64,000 bases of DNA, from contig RMBW01000020.1 of assembly GCA_004009845.1 (NCBI GenBank), forward strand, positions 124,001-188,000. Reading direction: 5' to 3'. Below, one piece after another: positions 21,260-31,762 of this stretch. Both the position numbers and the translations under genes were made by a program. The notes below the pieces were generated by a model that saw nothing but the letters and a program-made list of their open reading frames with translations, searched no databases and was not told where the DNA came from. The DNA is from Davidsoniella eucalypti. Its lineage: Eukaryota; Ascomycota; Sordariomycetes; Microascales; Ceratocystidaceae. Each line of letters starts with the position of its first letter. Position 1 is the first letter of the stretch.

Positions 21260-23662
21260 TTACTCGTGAGCTCGTTCAAGATACAATCGCTTCGAGTCCT
21301 GTTTTACTTCAGTATCAATCAATGTCCTCTTTCTCAATGATGGCCGATCCAGAATTTCAGCCATATCAAAATCAATGATCATTAACTTTCCTGTTTGAGA
21401 GTCTTGGAGAATATTTCTCTCATCAAGATCTCCGTGTTGAATACCGCACTCTGCCATTTGTGAAACCATATCTCTAAGATTATCACCACTTCCCTTTGGC
21501 AACTCTGTGATAGACTCACCAGCATAAGCAAGTAGAAGAACATGCTTATAATCATGAAATCTCAAAGGAATCCCCATCTTCAACTTGATGCCCCCAAGAC
21601 AAACAGGAATTACAGTTCCTTGGAGACTCCTGAGCTTTGAATAGACAATGAGCTCCTTTTGAAATAGCCATTTATCCTCACTCTCCATGCCTTTGCCAAC
21701 CAATGTATAGCCATATGGATACACCGTGAGCTTGAACAAGGCCCCAACAGCACCATGTTTATCCAGATCTTCACAGCCATTATCGAGATTCGTATCCATT
21801 TGGATCTTGATAGCATTCAAGAACTGAGAGAAACTCAAGGGATGACGTTGGCCTTGAGTATCCTCAGTAGCTTGCTGGTGAAATGGGTAATTTGGGCAGT
21901 TTTGGTCAAACTCAACACCATAGACCAGGCCATATAGACACTGTTGTGTACAGTAACTAGAAAGGGGAGGGCAAGCAGTATGTTTTTGAGGTCGAAAAGC
22001 CAAACTACCATGGCCCCCTCCTCCTTCTGTGTTACTATCATAACTATTACTTAGCCGGGGAGTATCTGGATGGGCCTCTGGGCTTAGATGTGGACCTGCT
22101 TCGCCTGATGTGTCATCTTCAGATGAACTTGGTAGAGGGCAAATTTGGGACCTTAGTGTCTGAATCTCTCCTAAACCGAGTTTTTGCTGTTCAAGTGATA
22201 GGATCATCAGCGTCAAGACATAAGCAATCGGGGTCTGCTTGATACTTTCAATATGCTCCTCGACAATCCCAGGATCTATAGGGCCGTCATGTTGATCAAG
22301 AAATGGAATACTAGAGATTTGTTCTCTGGGGATACAGAGGGAGTAATGAACAGTGCGAGGGTTTTCCATATCAATACTCAAAAAAAGGAAGGCCTCGCCA
22401 GTTGTGATGTATCCATATAGAAGCCCAGAGTTAATCATCATATGATATACCCGTGTCACAGCAGAAGCAACAAGATGGCGACTATTTCTATTATGTTTCT
22501 CTTCAACAGTTTCATTCGAAGGTGTTTCTGTACCCTCTTTGAGACTGTTATAGAAGAAGGATGGATCTGAAGTAGAAAGATGGTCTAGGGCTGCTCGAAG
22601 CTGAACAGGAGGGAGCTTATGAGCTGTCTCGTACTTCACAATGAAGAGTACCTTTTCGACTTTGTCAGGTCTACGATTCATCGGGGAGTCTTGGGGATCC
22701 GGAGAGATGCCTTGACTGATATTAAAATAGGAGGGCCGAGAAGTCGAATGTGTCTCGCTAGGAGCACTAGATGAAGCAGCGCTTTTTCTACCAGATTGAT
22801 GTTGGTCAGGTTGAATATTCACGCTTTCTCTATGATGGAGACCAGCAACATTGGTGTTTTCTGGCTCTTCCCAATATGTAGATATATCCATTGAGGCCTG
22901 GCCCTGAGACTCTAGTAGATCCCGGAGTTGAGAATCTACTGAATCTTGGAACTGTTGCTGCTCTGCTGCTCTCTGCTGACGTCGTTGAATCTCGTTGGCA
23001 TATCGTGTGTTCGAATTGAATATTACTTTTTCGACTCCATTATAGGCCGTAGTTGTCTCGTCATATCGTTTGTGTTGTAAATAAACATTGATAGCTTTCT
23101 GGACATGATCCTCAATGGCAGCTTTGGAAAATTTGACCACGTCGCTCTCATTGGATTGCCACTCACTGCATAAAGTACTCTGGGTAGCAGCAGTTACTTT
23201 AAAATCATCAAATAAAGGCTTCTGTTCAAAGACGGATTGAAACTCTGAAAACTTCTGCTCATGAATGCCTTGGAAGTCTGACCAGGGTCTGAGAAGAAGT
23301 GGATATGATCGTTTAGCAACCGAAGTAGGTTTCCCTGATGTGAGCCGGGTCGATATCGGCTCTATTTTGAAGGTTTGGAAGTTGAAAGCAAAGCAGTTAT
23401 AGAGGTAAGTTGCAAATGCTGTTTTTCTAGTTAGGCGTAGGAATTGTTCTTCTTTAGCTCGTTCTTGCCCAGCTCGTTCTTGCCCAGCTCTCTGTTCAGC
23501 TTCTCGGGCTCTGTTAACAGCGGCTTCTTTTTTGACTCGTTCTTGCTAAGATATTGAAAACGAGTTAGATCTATTTTTTGTGCTGGGGATCTACATTTAT
23601 GTGTAATTACTAACTTCGAATAGCTCAATCAGTTCTTCTTTGGATAATTTAGATATATCCAT
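21260..23662 (-). CDS. fungal kinase-like protein of an expanded, dispersed family
   Basis: Two exons, 23662-23615 and 23545-21260, with a 69 bp intron (GTTAGT donor, CTTAG acceptor), give 777 aa. The N-terminus MDISKLSKEELIELFE is followed by a charged helix with a repeated unit (RAGQERAGQER) and a conserved block (RSYPLLLRPWSDFQ). The middle has a YCTQQCLYGLV block. The C-terminal kinase-like lobe shows GALFKLTVYPYGYTLVGKG, then HGDLDERN (His720, Asp722, Asn727) and DFD (741-743), the catalytic and metal loops of aminoglycoside-kinase or RIO/Bud32-type folds. This block order matches uncharacterised proteins present in many copies in fungal genomes, often in repeat-rich places. Substrate and role are unknown. 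Motifs look intact, so the gene may be active. The upstream extension past the GTG at 23140 is open and contains family blocks, which is why the spliced start was chosen. Confidence 0.8.
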
Positions 23663-24550
23663 GATCTTTGGCAGCTTTCAGTTAAGAAAGAAAAAAAAAA
23701 AGGTTGAGTAACGATTGAAGATGTAAGTTTTCGTATATTGTGTCGGAACAAAATGTGCTTTCATAAGAAATAGGATAACTATGTGGTAGATTGAATGAAT
23801 CTTTCTTGCCATTAGGCAGAAATGAGGAAATTAGTCTGAACAATTAAGTTAACTAACCCTAACTATCTATTTATCAAATCACGGTATTAGTCAGTCAAGT
23901 ATTCATGCCACGCTACGCAGCAGGTTCGCTATTTTCGTGTCAACCCTCCTACCTCGATTTTTCTTTACGAGATGTCAAAAAAAATTAGAAAAAATATCAC
24001 ATGCTTTTGTTGATGTTGCGATGGTCAGCCAAAATTATGTCGTGGAGAGCTTAGGAATATGCTAATTTCACTGACTGGAATACATCAACATCAACAGGCT
24101 AAAGGAGATAGTGAAGCGTGGCCATCAAGGTGTAGCAGAGAGTGGAGACCTTTGTGACGATTGTCAATACATGGGGGGTAGCCATTTCGAGTGGGCATAC
24201 TCATATCTGTACATATATATCATGGATCACACAGGCCATAAGGTCTGTCGCACTCCGTTTCGGGAGGGCTCCAAACTGTTGTGGGTGAAGGATAGAGTTC
24301 TCGATAGGGTCTTTGTCGGGTTTGGGGATGACCACTATTTCGGACTTTGAAGGCCACCACGTTATGCAAATTAAAGAGCAGAGCTACGAATGGCTCCAGG
24401 CCATCCCAGAGGGCTTTCAAAATGGTAACGGAAATGCCTTCCCGGCCTGGGGTAGCGATTTTTGCAAGGAACTCCGAGACACGGGGAATCGAACCCCGGA
24501 CCTGATCCAAGCTCCGAAGCTAGAAGCTTCGATAGTGCTAAGGATTCGTA
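23663..24550. other. repeat-derived interval in the island, tRNA-like box B on minus strand
   Basis: No gene supported. On the minus strand near 24480-24500 is GGTTCGATTCCCC flanked by a 5-bp stem, like a tRNA T arm, preceded by a hairpin CGAAG/CTTCG at about 24510-24530. No matching acceptor stem was found, so it is not called a tRNA. It may be part of a SINE-like repeat continuing into the shared block at 24551-24603. Confidence 0.35.
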
Positions 24551-24603
24551 CCACTTCCTACAACCCTCGGCGCCGTCTAAAGACAAATCTTTCCCCTTCG
24601 TCG
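24551..24603 (-). repeat. dispersed repeat, copy 2 (inverted relative to copy 1)
   Basis: The minus strand starts with CGACGAAGGGGAAAG and ends with GAGGGTTGTAGGA-G-GG. It is the counterpart of 3593-3676, lacking the extra 28 bases in the middle. It adjoins the tRNA-like segment and lies between two kinase-like genes. Confidence 0.55.
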
Positions 24604-24814
24604 AGCTCCGGTGTCTTATGATCTTGGACGTTAAATATAATCAAATCAACCCGGGGGACCTGTTGGAATCTTTCATATTTGGGATAGATATGAACCGGTT
24701 ATAATTGAAACTTCCTAGGCAAGCAAGAATATAGACTCTTTTTTTCCTCTGCCAAAATTTGCAGGTCTTTTCGAACAAACCGCAGCGATTATTTTACCAC
24801 CAATAAAAATATGA

Positions 24815-25315
24815 TGTAATCAAGTCGGTGGGTTCATTGGGTCCATCGTCAAACTCACTGCACACCCTTATGGGTATACATTTGTAGGCAAAGCTGTTGT
24901 AGATGTATGCCTCCCTATTATCAAGTATGAGATGCAAGTGTATGATCGGTTGTACAGCTTGCAGGGCTCCATTGTGCCAGTATGTTTAGGCTACATTTCA
25001 CTGGAAAAGAATCTCTGTATAAATTTTCAAATAAACAGACATATTCTTCTAATGTCATACTCAGGTCGACCAGTGCCCAGTCTAGAGGAGACTAATGTTA
25101 AGTTCTTGGAATCGAAAATTCATGAGCTAGGAGTTGACCACGGTGATATTAGAGAGCCGAACGTTTTATACCACGAGCAGTACAAACGACATATGATCAT
25201 CGACTTTGATCGTTCCCGTTTATATCCGCTAGAACCAAAACAGCATCCCAAGAGAAGCGACCAGGATGACATAAGCAATGCGGAGGTTCAAAACAAGAGG
25301 CCCCGTCATCAATAA
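24815..25315 (+). pseudogene. truncated kinase-like gene, C-terminal lobe only
   Basis: The frame is open from 24815 and encodes GSIVKLTAHPYGYTFVGKA, LYSLQGSIVPVCLG, HGDIREPNVL and MIIDFDRSR. These match the order of blocks in the C-terminal lobe of the intact gene at 21260-23662 (KLTVYPYGYTLVGKG, SLQGTVIPVCLG, HGDLDERNIL, MIIDFDMAE). The N-terminal two thirds are absent; a TGA at 24812-24814 closes the frame and the upstream sequence is repeat. Protein divergence is large, so this is not a recent duplicate. It is transcribed, if at all, in the opposite direction. The tail is basic (NKRPRHQ). Confidence 0.65.
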
Positions 25316-25597
25316 GTCTTGAATAATCGGAGTAGACTTTAGGATTTTTATTATTTCTTTGTTTGTTAAGGTTAGGGAAGGGTTTTTACATCTGTCTATC
25401 TATCATTTGAATTATATAAATGTATAAGTACAAAGCTATCCGACCACTAGGAGTAGCCAGCTTTGAACTAAGACATATCCTACTGAAGATGCCACGATAT
25501 AGAGCATGATGAGATAATTTGCTATACGTATTTCTAGAAAGAAGGGCATAGTCACTGGTGGGTGTTTCCTGTCCACGGATCGTTCGATTAGGTTGTC
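25316..25597. other. AT-rich gap between kinase fragment and LINE remnant
   Basis: No clear coding content. A minus frame (25386-25604) follows directly after the gag frame but has no reverse transcriptase or endonuclease motif. Confidence 0.4.
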
Positions 25598-26257
25598 CTA
25601 ACATTCGGATACAGTGGGAGGAAGGGTGGTGTTGGCGTTGGCGTCGTATGTCATTTCCATGGCTACCTCCCGAGGGGAAGTAGAAGCGGCATCACTGGTG
25701 GTGGACTCATCTTCGTCCATGGTCATTGGCTCGACTGGGGGCGCGGGGGAGGCGGGCACCGGTCTCTGGGTGAAGTTGGCCCGGATCTTTTTCACAGTCT
25801 CAGTCGGGAGGAAGCGTACAGTGCCGTTCTTGACAGAAGGGCGAACCGGGTAGCTTGGATCCTTTGATATGTGTGGGCCAAGGCAGTTTACACAGGTGAC
25901 TGGCCTCGGGCAGGGAGTTGTGTGCTGTCGCTGACCGCAGTTAGGGCATAATTCCTTTCTGGGGCAGCCTTCTGTTCGGTGGAACCCGAAGCAGGCGTTA
26001 CACTGGTGAACTTGTTCATGGTGTCTGGTTTTGGCCGCCGGAGAGGCTTTTAGTGGTCTTTCTAGTGAGAATACAACCAAGAGAGTTGTTGTTGATTCAC
26101 AGTTGAATAGCATGGTGCAAAACTCGGTCTCAGTTTCGGTGTTGTTGCGCGAGTTGATCTGCTGCAACGCGTCTTCTAGGAGCAACGCGATCGTTTTGGC
26201 GGCCAGCATCCGATTGTTGAGGGCGGCCAGCGCGCCTTCACAGCCCGCAAGGAGCAT
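25598..26257 (-). mobile_element. LINE (non-LTR) retrotransposon ORF1/gag remnant
   Basis: A 219-aa minus frame with a cluster of zinc knuckles: CNACFGFHRTEGC (CX2CX3HX4C), CPNCGQRQHTTPC (CX2CX4HX3C) and CVNCLGPH, where the expected last Cys seems replaced (SKDPSYPVRP). This arrangement is typical of ORF1 of fungal Tad/I-like LINEs. The frame is followed by a Pro/Thr-rich tail and stops. No endonuclease or reverse transcriptase ORF2 is found on either side, so the element is incomplete. Nucleic-acid binding during retrotransposition is the known family role. Confidence 0.7.
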
Positions 26258-26479
26258 TTTGTAAAGGCAGATATCGGGATTGTACTTTTTAGCAAAAGTG
26301 ACTATTTACCTATAAAACTGTATAAAAAAAGCCCCAAGAAAGCAAAACCCTAGAGAATGAAGAAGACTAGTCTTCCGGTCTTAGAACCAGGCTGCAATCG
26401 CATCGATAGCCCTCTCATCATGTCGAAGATGTCAAGATCAGGCTCGCCTTCTGCATCTGTATCCGAGTCAGTGCCAGTA
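26258..26479. other. gap between LINE and MULE remnants
   Basis: Nothing recognisable. Confidence 0.3.
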
Positions 26480-27826
26480 TTAGTGAAGTCGTTTGCGGTG
26501 TCTAAAGTAGCTCTTGGGCCTCTGTAGTTTCAAACTGACTTGGTATACGATTGACAGTTTGTACGATAGGTCGTCTAGGTCTATATTCGATAGCTCGTGG
26601 TTTCTTTTAGATGAAAACGAGGACCAGTAGGAATAGCATCTTGCCAGTGCCAGAAAGGGTGGACTGTACTCAGAGGCAAACTGACTTGGTCTAGTTGATA
26701 AGACCACATTATATAAGCATGGCAGGCCAGTGAGTAGCATGAGACATTTGCACCGATCGCCACTATGGCTAACAAGGTGATGTTCCTTCCGTAGGAACAC
26801 GACTAAATCCTGTCATCATTCCACCCACAGCCTATGGAGATACACTTCCTTTCACTTCATGCCAGGTAGGTGCCCGTACATCTTTCAAAGATCGATTCGT
26901 CTGTATGAACTTGCGAGAGGCCACTGGTTGGGCTTGGTGTGCCCAAAACTGCACTAGTTTCTTATAGGCCGTAGATAGATCTGACCCAGAACCTCCAAGA
27001 CGCCGCTTAATGGTAGCATGTGAAGATTCAGCCGCTGATGTTGTGGTAAATCCAAAGTGAGGCATGCCCATAAGGAAGCAGATTACAAATACATGCTTGT
27101 ATGTGTATCCATACTGCCATTGCTTATTTCACGACAGGCTCGGGGTGACGGTTTAGCTGTTGGAATGTTTGTAGTGCTACCTCGCAATCACGCTCATGTG
27201 TTCATGATATCAAGTGATGCCATTCCTTGGTGAAATCAGTGAATGAACTGTGACAAACGAAATTTGTACGATTTATTTGGGTAGCAGCAGGAAAGTACTT
27301 CTTAGTGTTGGCTAACACATTCTTGCTGATGTGCCAAGCACATAGAAGATGGCGAGCCTTGGGAAACACTTCAATAACAGCCTTTATCAGACCTTGATGA
27401 TCAGTTATCACAACACTGAGAAAGTCCACGTTTTCTTCTTCCAGCACACGACGATATTCAACTAGAATGAGTTTCACGGCTGTGACCATGCTTCAAAGGT
27501 GAAATAAAGAGATCAAGAAGGGCGCCATCTTGGCCTATTCCTGGAGCAAAATTGTAGTGCTGGTACTCTGGTGTCAACTTTCTCATTAGCCATTTGGTTG
27601 GAGATAGGCCTCCAAGGATCTCTTTGTCATGACGATAAAAGGCCTGGTAAAGATCTTCTACAACAATGTAAGATGGACAGGCCCATACCGGATTGAGCCG
27701 TGGAGGTGTCGCCAGCAGCCTCGGCAGACTGAACGTCAGCTTCATTCTTTGTTACTTTTTGTCTATGCAGAGAAGCAAGAACAATTTGATAACTCTTTGC
27801 CAGCTGGCAGCCTTGGTGGTACATAG
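26480..27826 (-). mobile_element. decayed Mutator-like (MULE/Hop-type) DNA transposase
   Basis: Pieces of a MULE transposase are spread over at least four minus frames in correct order. 27745-27458 carries LTPEYQHYNFAPGIGQDG. 27489-27202 carries VVITDHQGLIKAVIEVFPKA and LLCAWHISKNVL, the conserved catalytic-core region with D and CxxWH. 27071-26832 carries SHATIKRRLGGS. 26800-26480 carries a SWIM-like CKC...GLPC segment, and another frame has STVHPFWHW. Frame changes and stops show the gene is dead. Terminal inverted repeats were not identified by eye. Confidence 0.75.
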
Positions 27827-28435
27827 TATTTTGATGCCCTAAGTATCCTTTTTTAGGGGACCCCTAGAGCCTGTAGATTAAGACGAGCAGCCTGTAAATT
27901 AAACGTTCCCCTCTAAAACCTGAGTAGCTTCGGTAGATCAACTTTAAATACAGTGCTCAGTTGGCTATAAACTGTTCCTATGTCAGCAACGTCAGAGGGC
28001 ACTTACACACTAACCAAGATCAAGTTTTAAACAGTATATTTCGATATTAAATGTATAAAATGCATACGCTATCCGCACCTCGAATTGCCATTGTGAATGC
28101 GTCTATGTTATGTTTTACATGAGAATAAACAAAAGAAAGAAAGAAAAATGTGAAAAAAAGAATACCACCATGACGAGGGGTACACATGTATATACAACAC
28201 CGTGATACAAACACGCACAAGGTAGTGAGTGCTATGTATCTTTCAGTATTAGTTACACTCTGTCCATAACTGTTTCCACGTCTATGTCGTCATAGCTAGT
28301 TCTATCTACAGCCTCACCATTAAGTATAGAGCTGGTAAATGTGCTCTCATGTGCCCTCCCTTCACCGCTTCTAGCCCTTTTAACTAAGGAAGAAAAAGAA
28401 AGAAAAAATAACGAAATAACAGAACACAAAAACTA
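27827..28435. other. right margin of the accessory island and PMR1 3' region
   Basis: AT-rich and no gene seen. It probably contains the PMR1 3' UTR near 28100-28435. Confidence 0.4.
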
Positions 28436-31400
28436 TTATACGGCTTGGGAATATCCCGAGCCAAAGCGTTTCGCGCCGTATAGAACGTACTTGCGCGCTT
28501 CATCAGCAAAGAATACCGTGCTGCAGAGCACGACCATGCCCAAGAGATCACCAAAGCTCAAGGCCTCAGTCTGGAATACGTCCTGAAAGAAGGGGAAGTA
28601 GATGACAAGCAATTGGCCAAGAAGACTTAGCGAGACGGCCCAGTTGAATAACGAGTTTGAGAACATGCCAATTTCGCCACGAATGATGGACTTAGTGGCT
28701 GACCGACACGCCATGGCGTTGAACATATCAAACAGAACGAAGCAGGTGAAGGTCATAGTAGTATCACGGCGAGTAATTTCACCATCTGCTACCATTTCAC
28801 GGTAGTAGATGATCATAGTACCAATCATGATGATTGTGGCGGATAGGAAAACACGGCTAATGACATTGCGAGTCAAGACTGGATCAGAGCGACGACGGGG
28901 GGGCTTGTTCATGACGTCTTTCTCAACAGCCTCGACACCGAGAGATTGGGCTGGGGGGCCATCCATGATGATATCTAGAAAGACGAAAGATTAGTTTCAA
29001 ACTCAGGAATACATAAACATGTGATATAATATTCAGTACTTACTGATCCACAAGATCTGCATGGCATTGAGAGGATTTCTGAAGCCGAGACAGGTGCAGA
29101 GGAAAACAAGGCCCAAGCTGGCTGCGCTGGTGCTAAGCTGGAACGTGAGGAAGTTTTGAATGTTTGAAAAGATACCCTTTCCTTCTTCGATGGCATGTAG
29201 AATGGTGGAGAAATCATCATCAGTAAGAATCATATCGGCAGCCTCCTTGGCTACATCAGTACCGTTGCGACCCATAGCAATGCCGATATCAGCTCTCTTG
29301 AGAGCGGGGGCATCATTCACACCATCGCCGGTCATGGCAACAATGTCACCGCGTAATTGCAGGGCTTCGATAATCTTGAGTTTGTGATCAGGGTTGGTAC
29401 GCGCAAAGATGGTGGTGTTTTGTATAGCATCAGCCAGTGCCTCTTCAGTCATGTGGTCAACATCTTCACCACGAAGCACGGGACGAACGGCAGACTGGCC
29501 AGGTGTAGCCTCACGAGGGGTGGCAATAGACATTCCAAGTTGCTTTCCAATGGCTAGGGCAGTCGCTTCAGAATCACCGGTAATCATGATGACTTTGACT
29601 CCTCCACGAAGGAGCTTGCGAATGGAATTCGAGACGCCAGGACGAGGGGGGTCACGCATACCAACCAGGCCAGCGAACGAAAGCTCTCTGTATGAATCCT
29701 CAGGGTTGGGAGATGAGTCGCTACCAAAGGGAGTACCACTGCGGCTTTTAGACGCACGAGAGCCCCGGGAGACGGGGCCGCTAGCAAAAGCAAGAACACG
29801 TAGACCCTCAGAGGCCATGGCATCGGCTGCGTCCATGGCTTGCTGGCGACTTTGGACATCAAGAGTAATCTGGCGGCCATCTTTATCGGTGTAAGTATCA
29901 CAAGCTTCTAGGACTCTATCAATAGATCCCTTCATGTATGCAAACTCTTTGTCATTTTGCAGGTCACCCATAACAACACCCATCCACTTGCGGCTGGAGC
30001 TAAAAGGCGTCTCAGAAACAGGGGGGCCAAGTGTGTCGCGAGCATCGAGTTCTTTATACCGGTCCATTAAGTCCATCATGGCAACATCCGTGGGTTGACC
30101 AACCCAACGAGTCAGTGTGTTGGTATGCTTTTCATCTTGGGTCGAAGATAGTACAGCATGAGCACGGTTAGCATTGTCGCCAGCATCGGCAAACTTGCGG
30201 GCTAGGCGAGAATTGTTGGCCAAAGTGCCGATCTGGATGATACGTATAGTGGCGTTGTCTGGCTGAGCATCTACACTATCAACCTCATTCTCAATGTTGA
30301 TGGCATTTTCGGTACCAAAGTACCATACCCGGGTTGAAGTCATGTGGTTGGTAGTCAGGGTACCCGTCTTGTCAGTACAGACAACATTAACAGACCCTAG
30401 TGTCTCGACCTTGGGCATGCGACGAACAATAGCATGGTGGCGAGCCATGCGATGCACGCCAAGAGCCAGGGTCACTGTCACAATAATTGGAAGGCCTTCG
30501 GGGATAGCAGCAACAGCCAACGAAATGGAGATCGTGAAGATGTCGAGAATCTTCTTGCCTTGGATCCAGCCTACGAGGGAGATCAGACCAATGACGACAA
30601 ATGAGGCTTTGCTTAGCTGGGAACCGAGATCATCCATGGAAATTTGTAGCGGCGAGCGAGGGCTCTCGGTACTAGAGACACTAGTGGCAACAGCACCAAA
30701 GTTGGTAGTACCGCCAGTAGCAAACACAATGCCCTGTCCATAGCCAGACTTTACCAGAGTTCCCATGTAGGCAATGTTGCTTCCGTCGCCATCATGATGA
30801 GTGGCCGCAGGGATCGGTGGCGGCACAAGGCTGCTCGAGTATGAGTTGGTACGGTTGGAGATATCAGAGACAATGCGCACAGGTTCAGTCTCTCCGGTCA
30901 GATTAGAGGCATCTATGGTGAGGTCAGAAGCCTTGGTCACACGGATATCGGCAGGGATACGATCGCCAGTGGTGAAGAGAACCAAATCGCCGGGAACTAG
31001 CTGAGAAGCCATGACTTTGGTAGATGTAGCCTCTAGAAGCTCTTCACCAGGAGTAGTGATTTTCTCGCCATTTTCGTCGATGCCGACCTCTAGAGGGGGC
31101 CAGGTAGTGTCGGCAGCTTTGGCAGAATTCGAGCCGGAACGGATAAGGTGAGCATGGTTGGGGACGAGATGATTCAAAGCTTCGATGGACTTTTCTGAGC
31201 GGTATTCCTGGATAAAGCCAACGCTGATGACGATGGTGACAGCGATAGCAATGCTGATGGCGTCGTCGGTGTTTCCAAGCAATAGAGAAGCAGCAGCAGA
31301 GACTAGCAAGAGCAGAATAAGGGGCTCCTGGAACTGCTTCAGGAAGCGTAGCCAAATGGGTTCAGGTTCGTCGTGTGGAATCTCGTTCGGGCCGTACTCG

Positions 31401-31762
31401 GAAATGCGCTTCAGGGCTTCGTTTGTAGATAGACCATGAGTAAGGGACGTACTGAGACGGCGGGCGGTTTCCTCGGGTGTCATGATAGCATATTGCTCGG
31501 CGATGGTCTGCAAATAGGAAAGAGGACAATTGTTAGATAGGGCACGGCTAAGTTCATGCAATGCACATTGAAAGCACAGGCATCACGGCATATATGGTAG
31601 ACTTGCTCTTGACTGGGATGAAGTAGTGCGTTGGTGGCGATGAGGCCGTGACGGACGGAAGGCCTCGGCAGCGTCCGGTGGCGGCAAGCCGGGACTTGAG
31701 ATGGTGGGCAGGAGCATATCGTTCGGACCGGCTCCACGGCCACCCCATGACGGCATGCTCAT
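28436..31762 (-). CDS. PMR1: Golgi P-type Ca2+/Mn2+-ATPase Pmr1
   Basis: SPCA-type pump that loads the Golgi with Ca2+ and Mn2+. Three exons: 31762-31607, 31507-29044, 28974-28436; total 1052 aa, the usual fungal length and in frame. The N-terminal Pro/Ser-rich region is followed by the actuator domain with TGE (about 256), the PEGLP transmembrane motif (388-392), the phosphorylation site DKTGT (Asp431), then MTGDGVNDAP and the C-terminal helices with LWINIIMDGPPA at the last splice junction. No phase-0 GT donor exists for the first intron; a GC donor (AGA|GCAAGT) and TTTGCAG acceptor restore the frame, giving a GC-AG intron of 99 bp. The second intron is 69 bp and conventional. SCC1 is divergent. 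Confidence 0.96.

Noticed and set aside
24475..24545. Possible tRNA on the minus strand
   Set aside because: A T-arm and box B are visible and an anticodon-like hairpin exists, but the acceptor stem cannot pair and the D arm is missing. Treated as a tRNA-like repeat segment.
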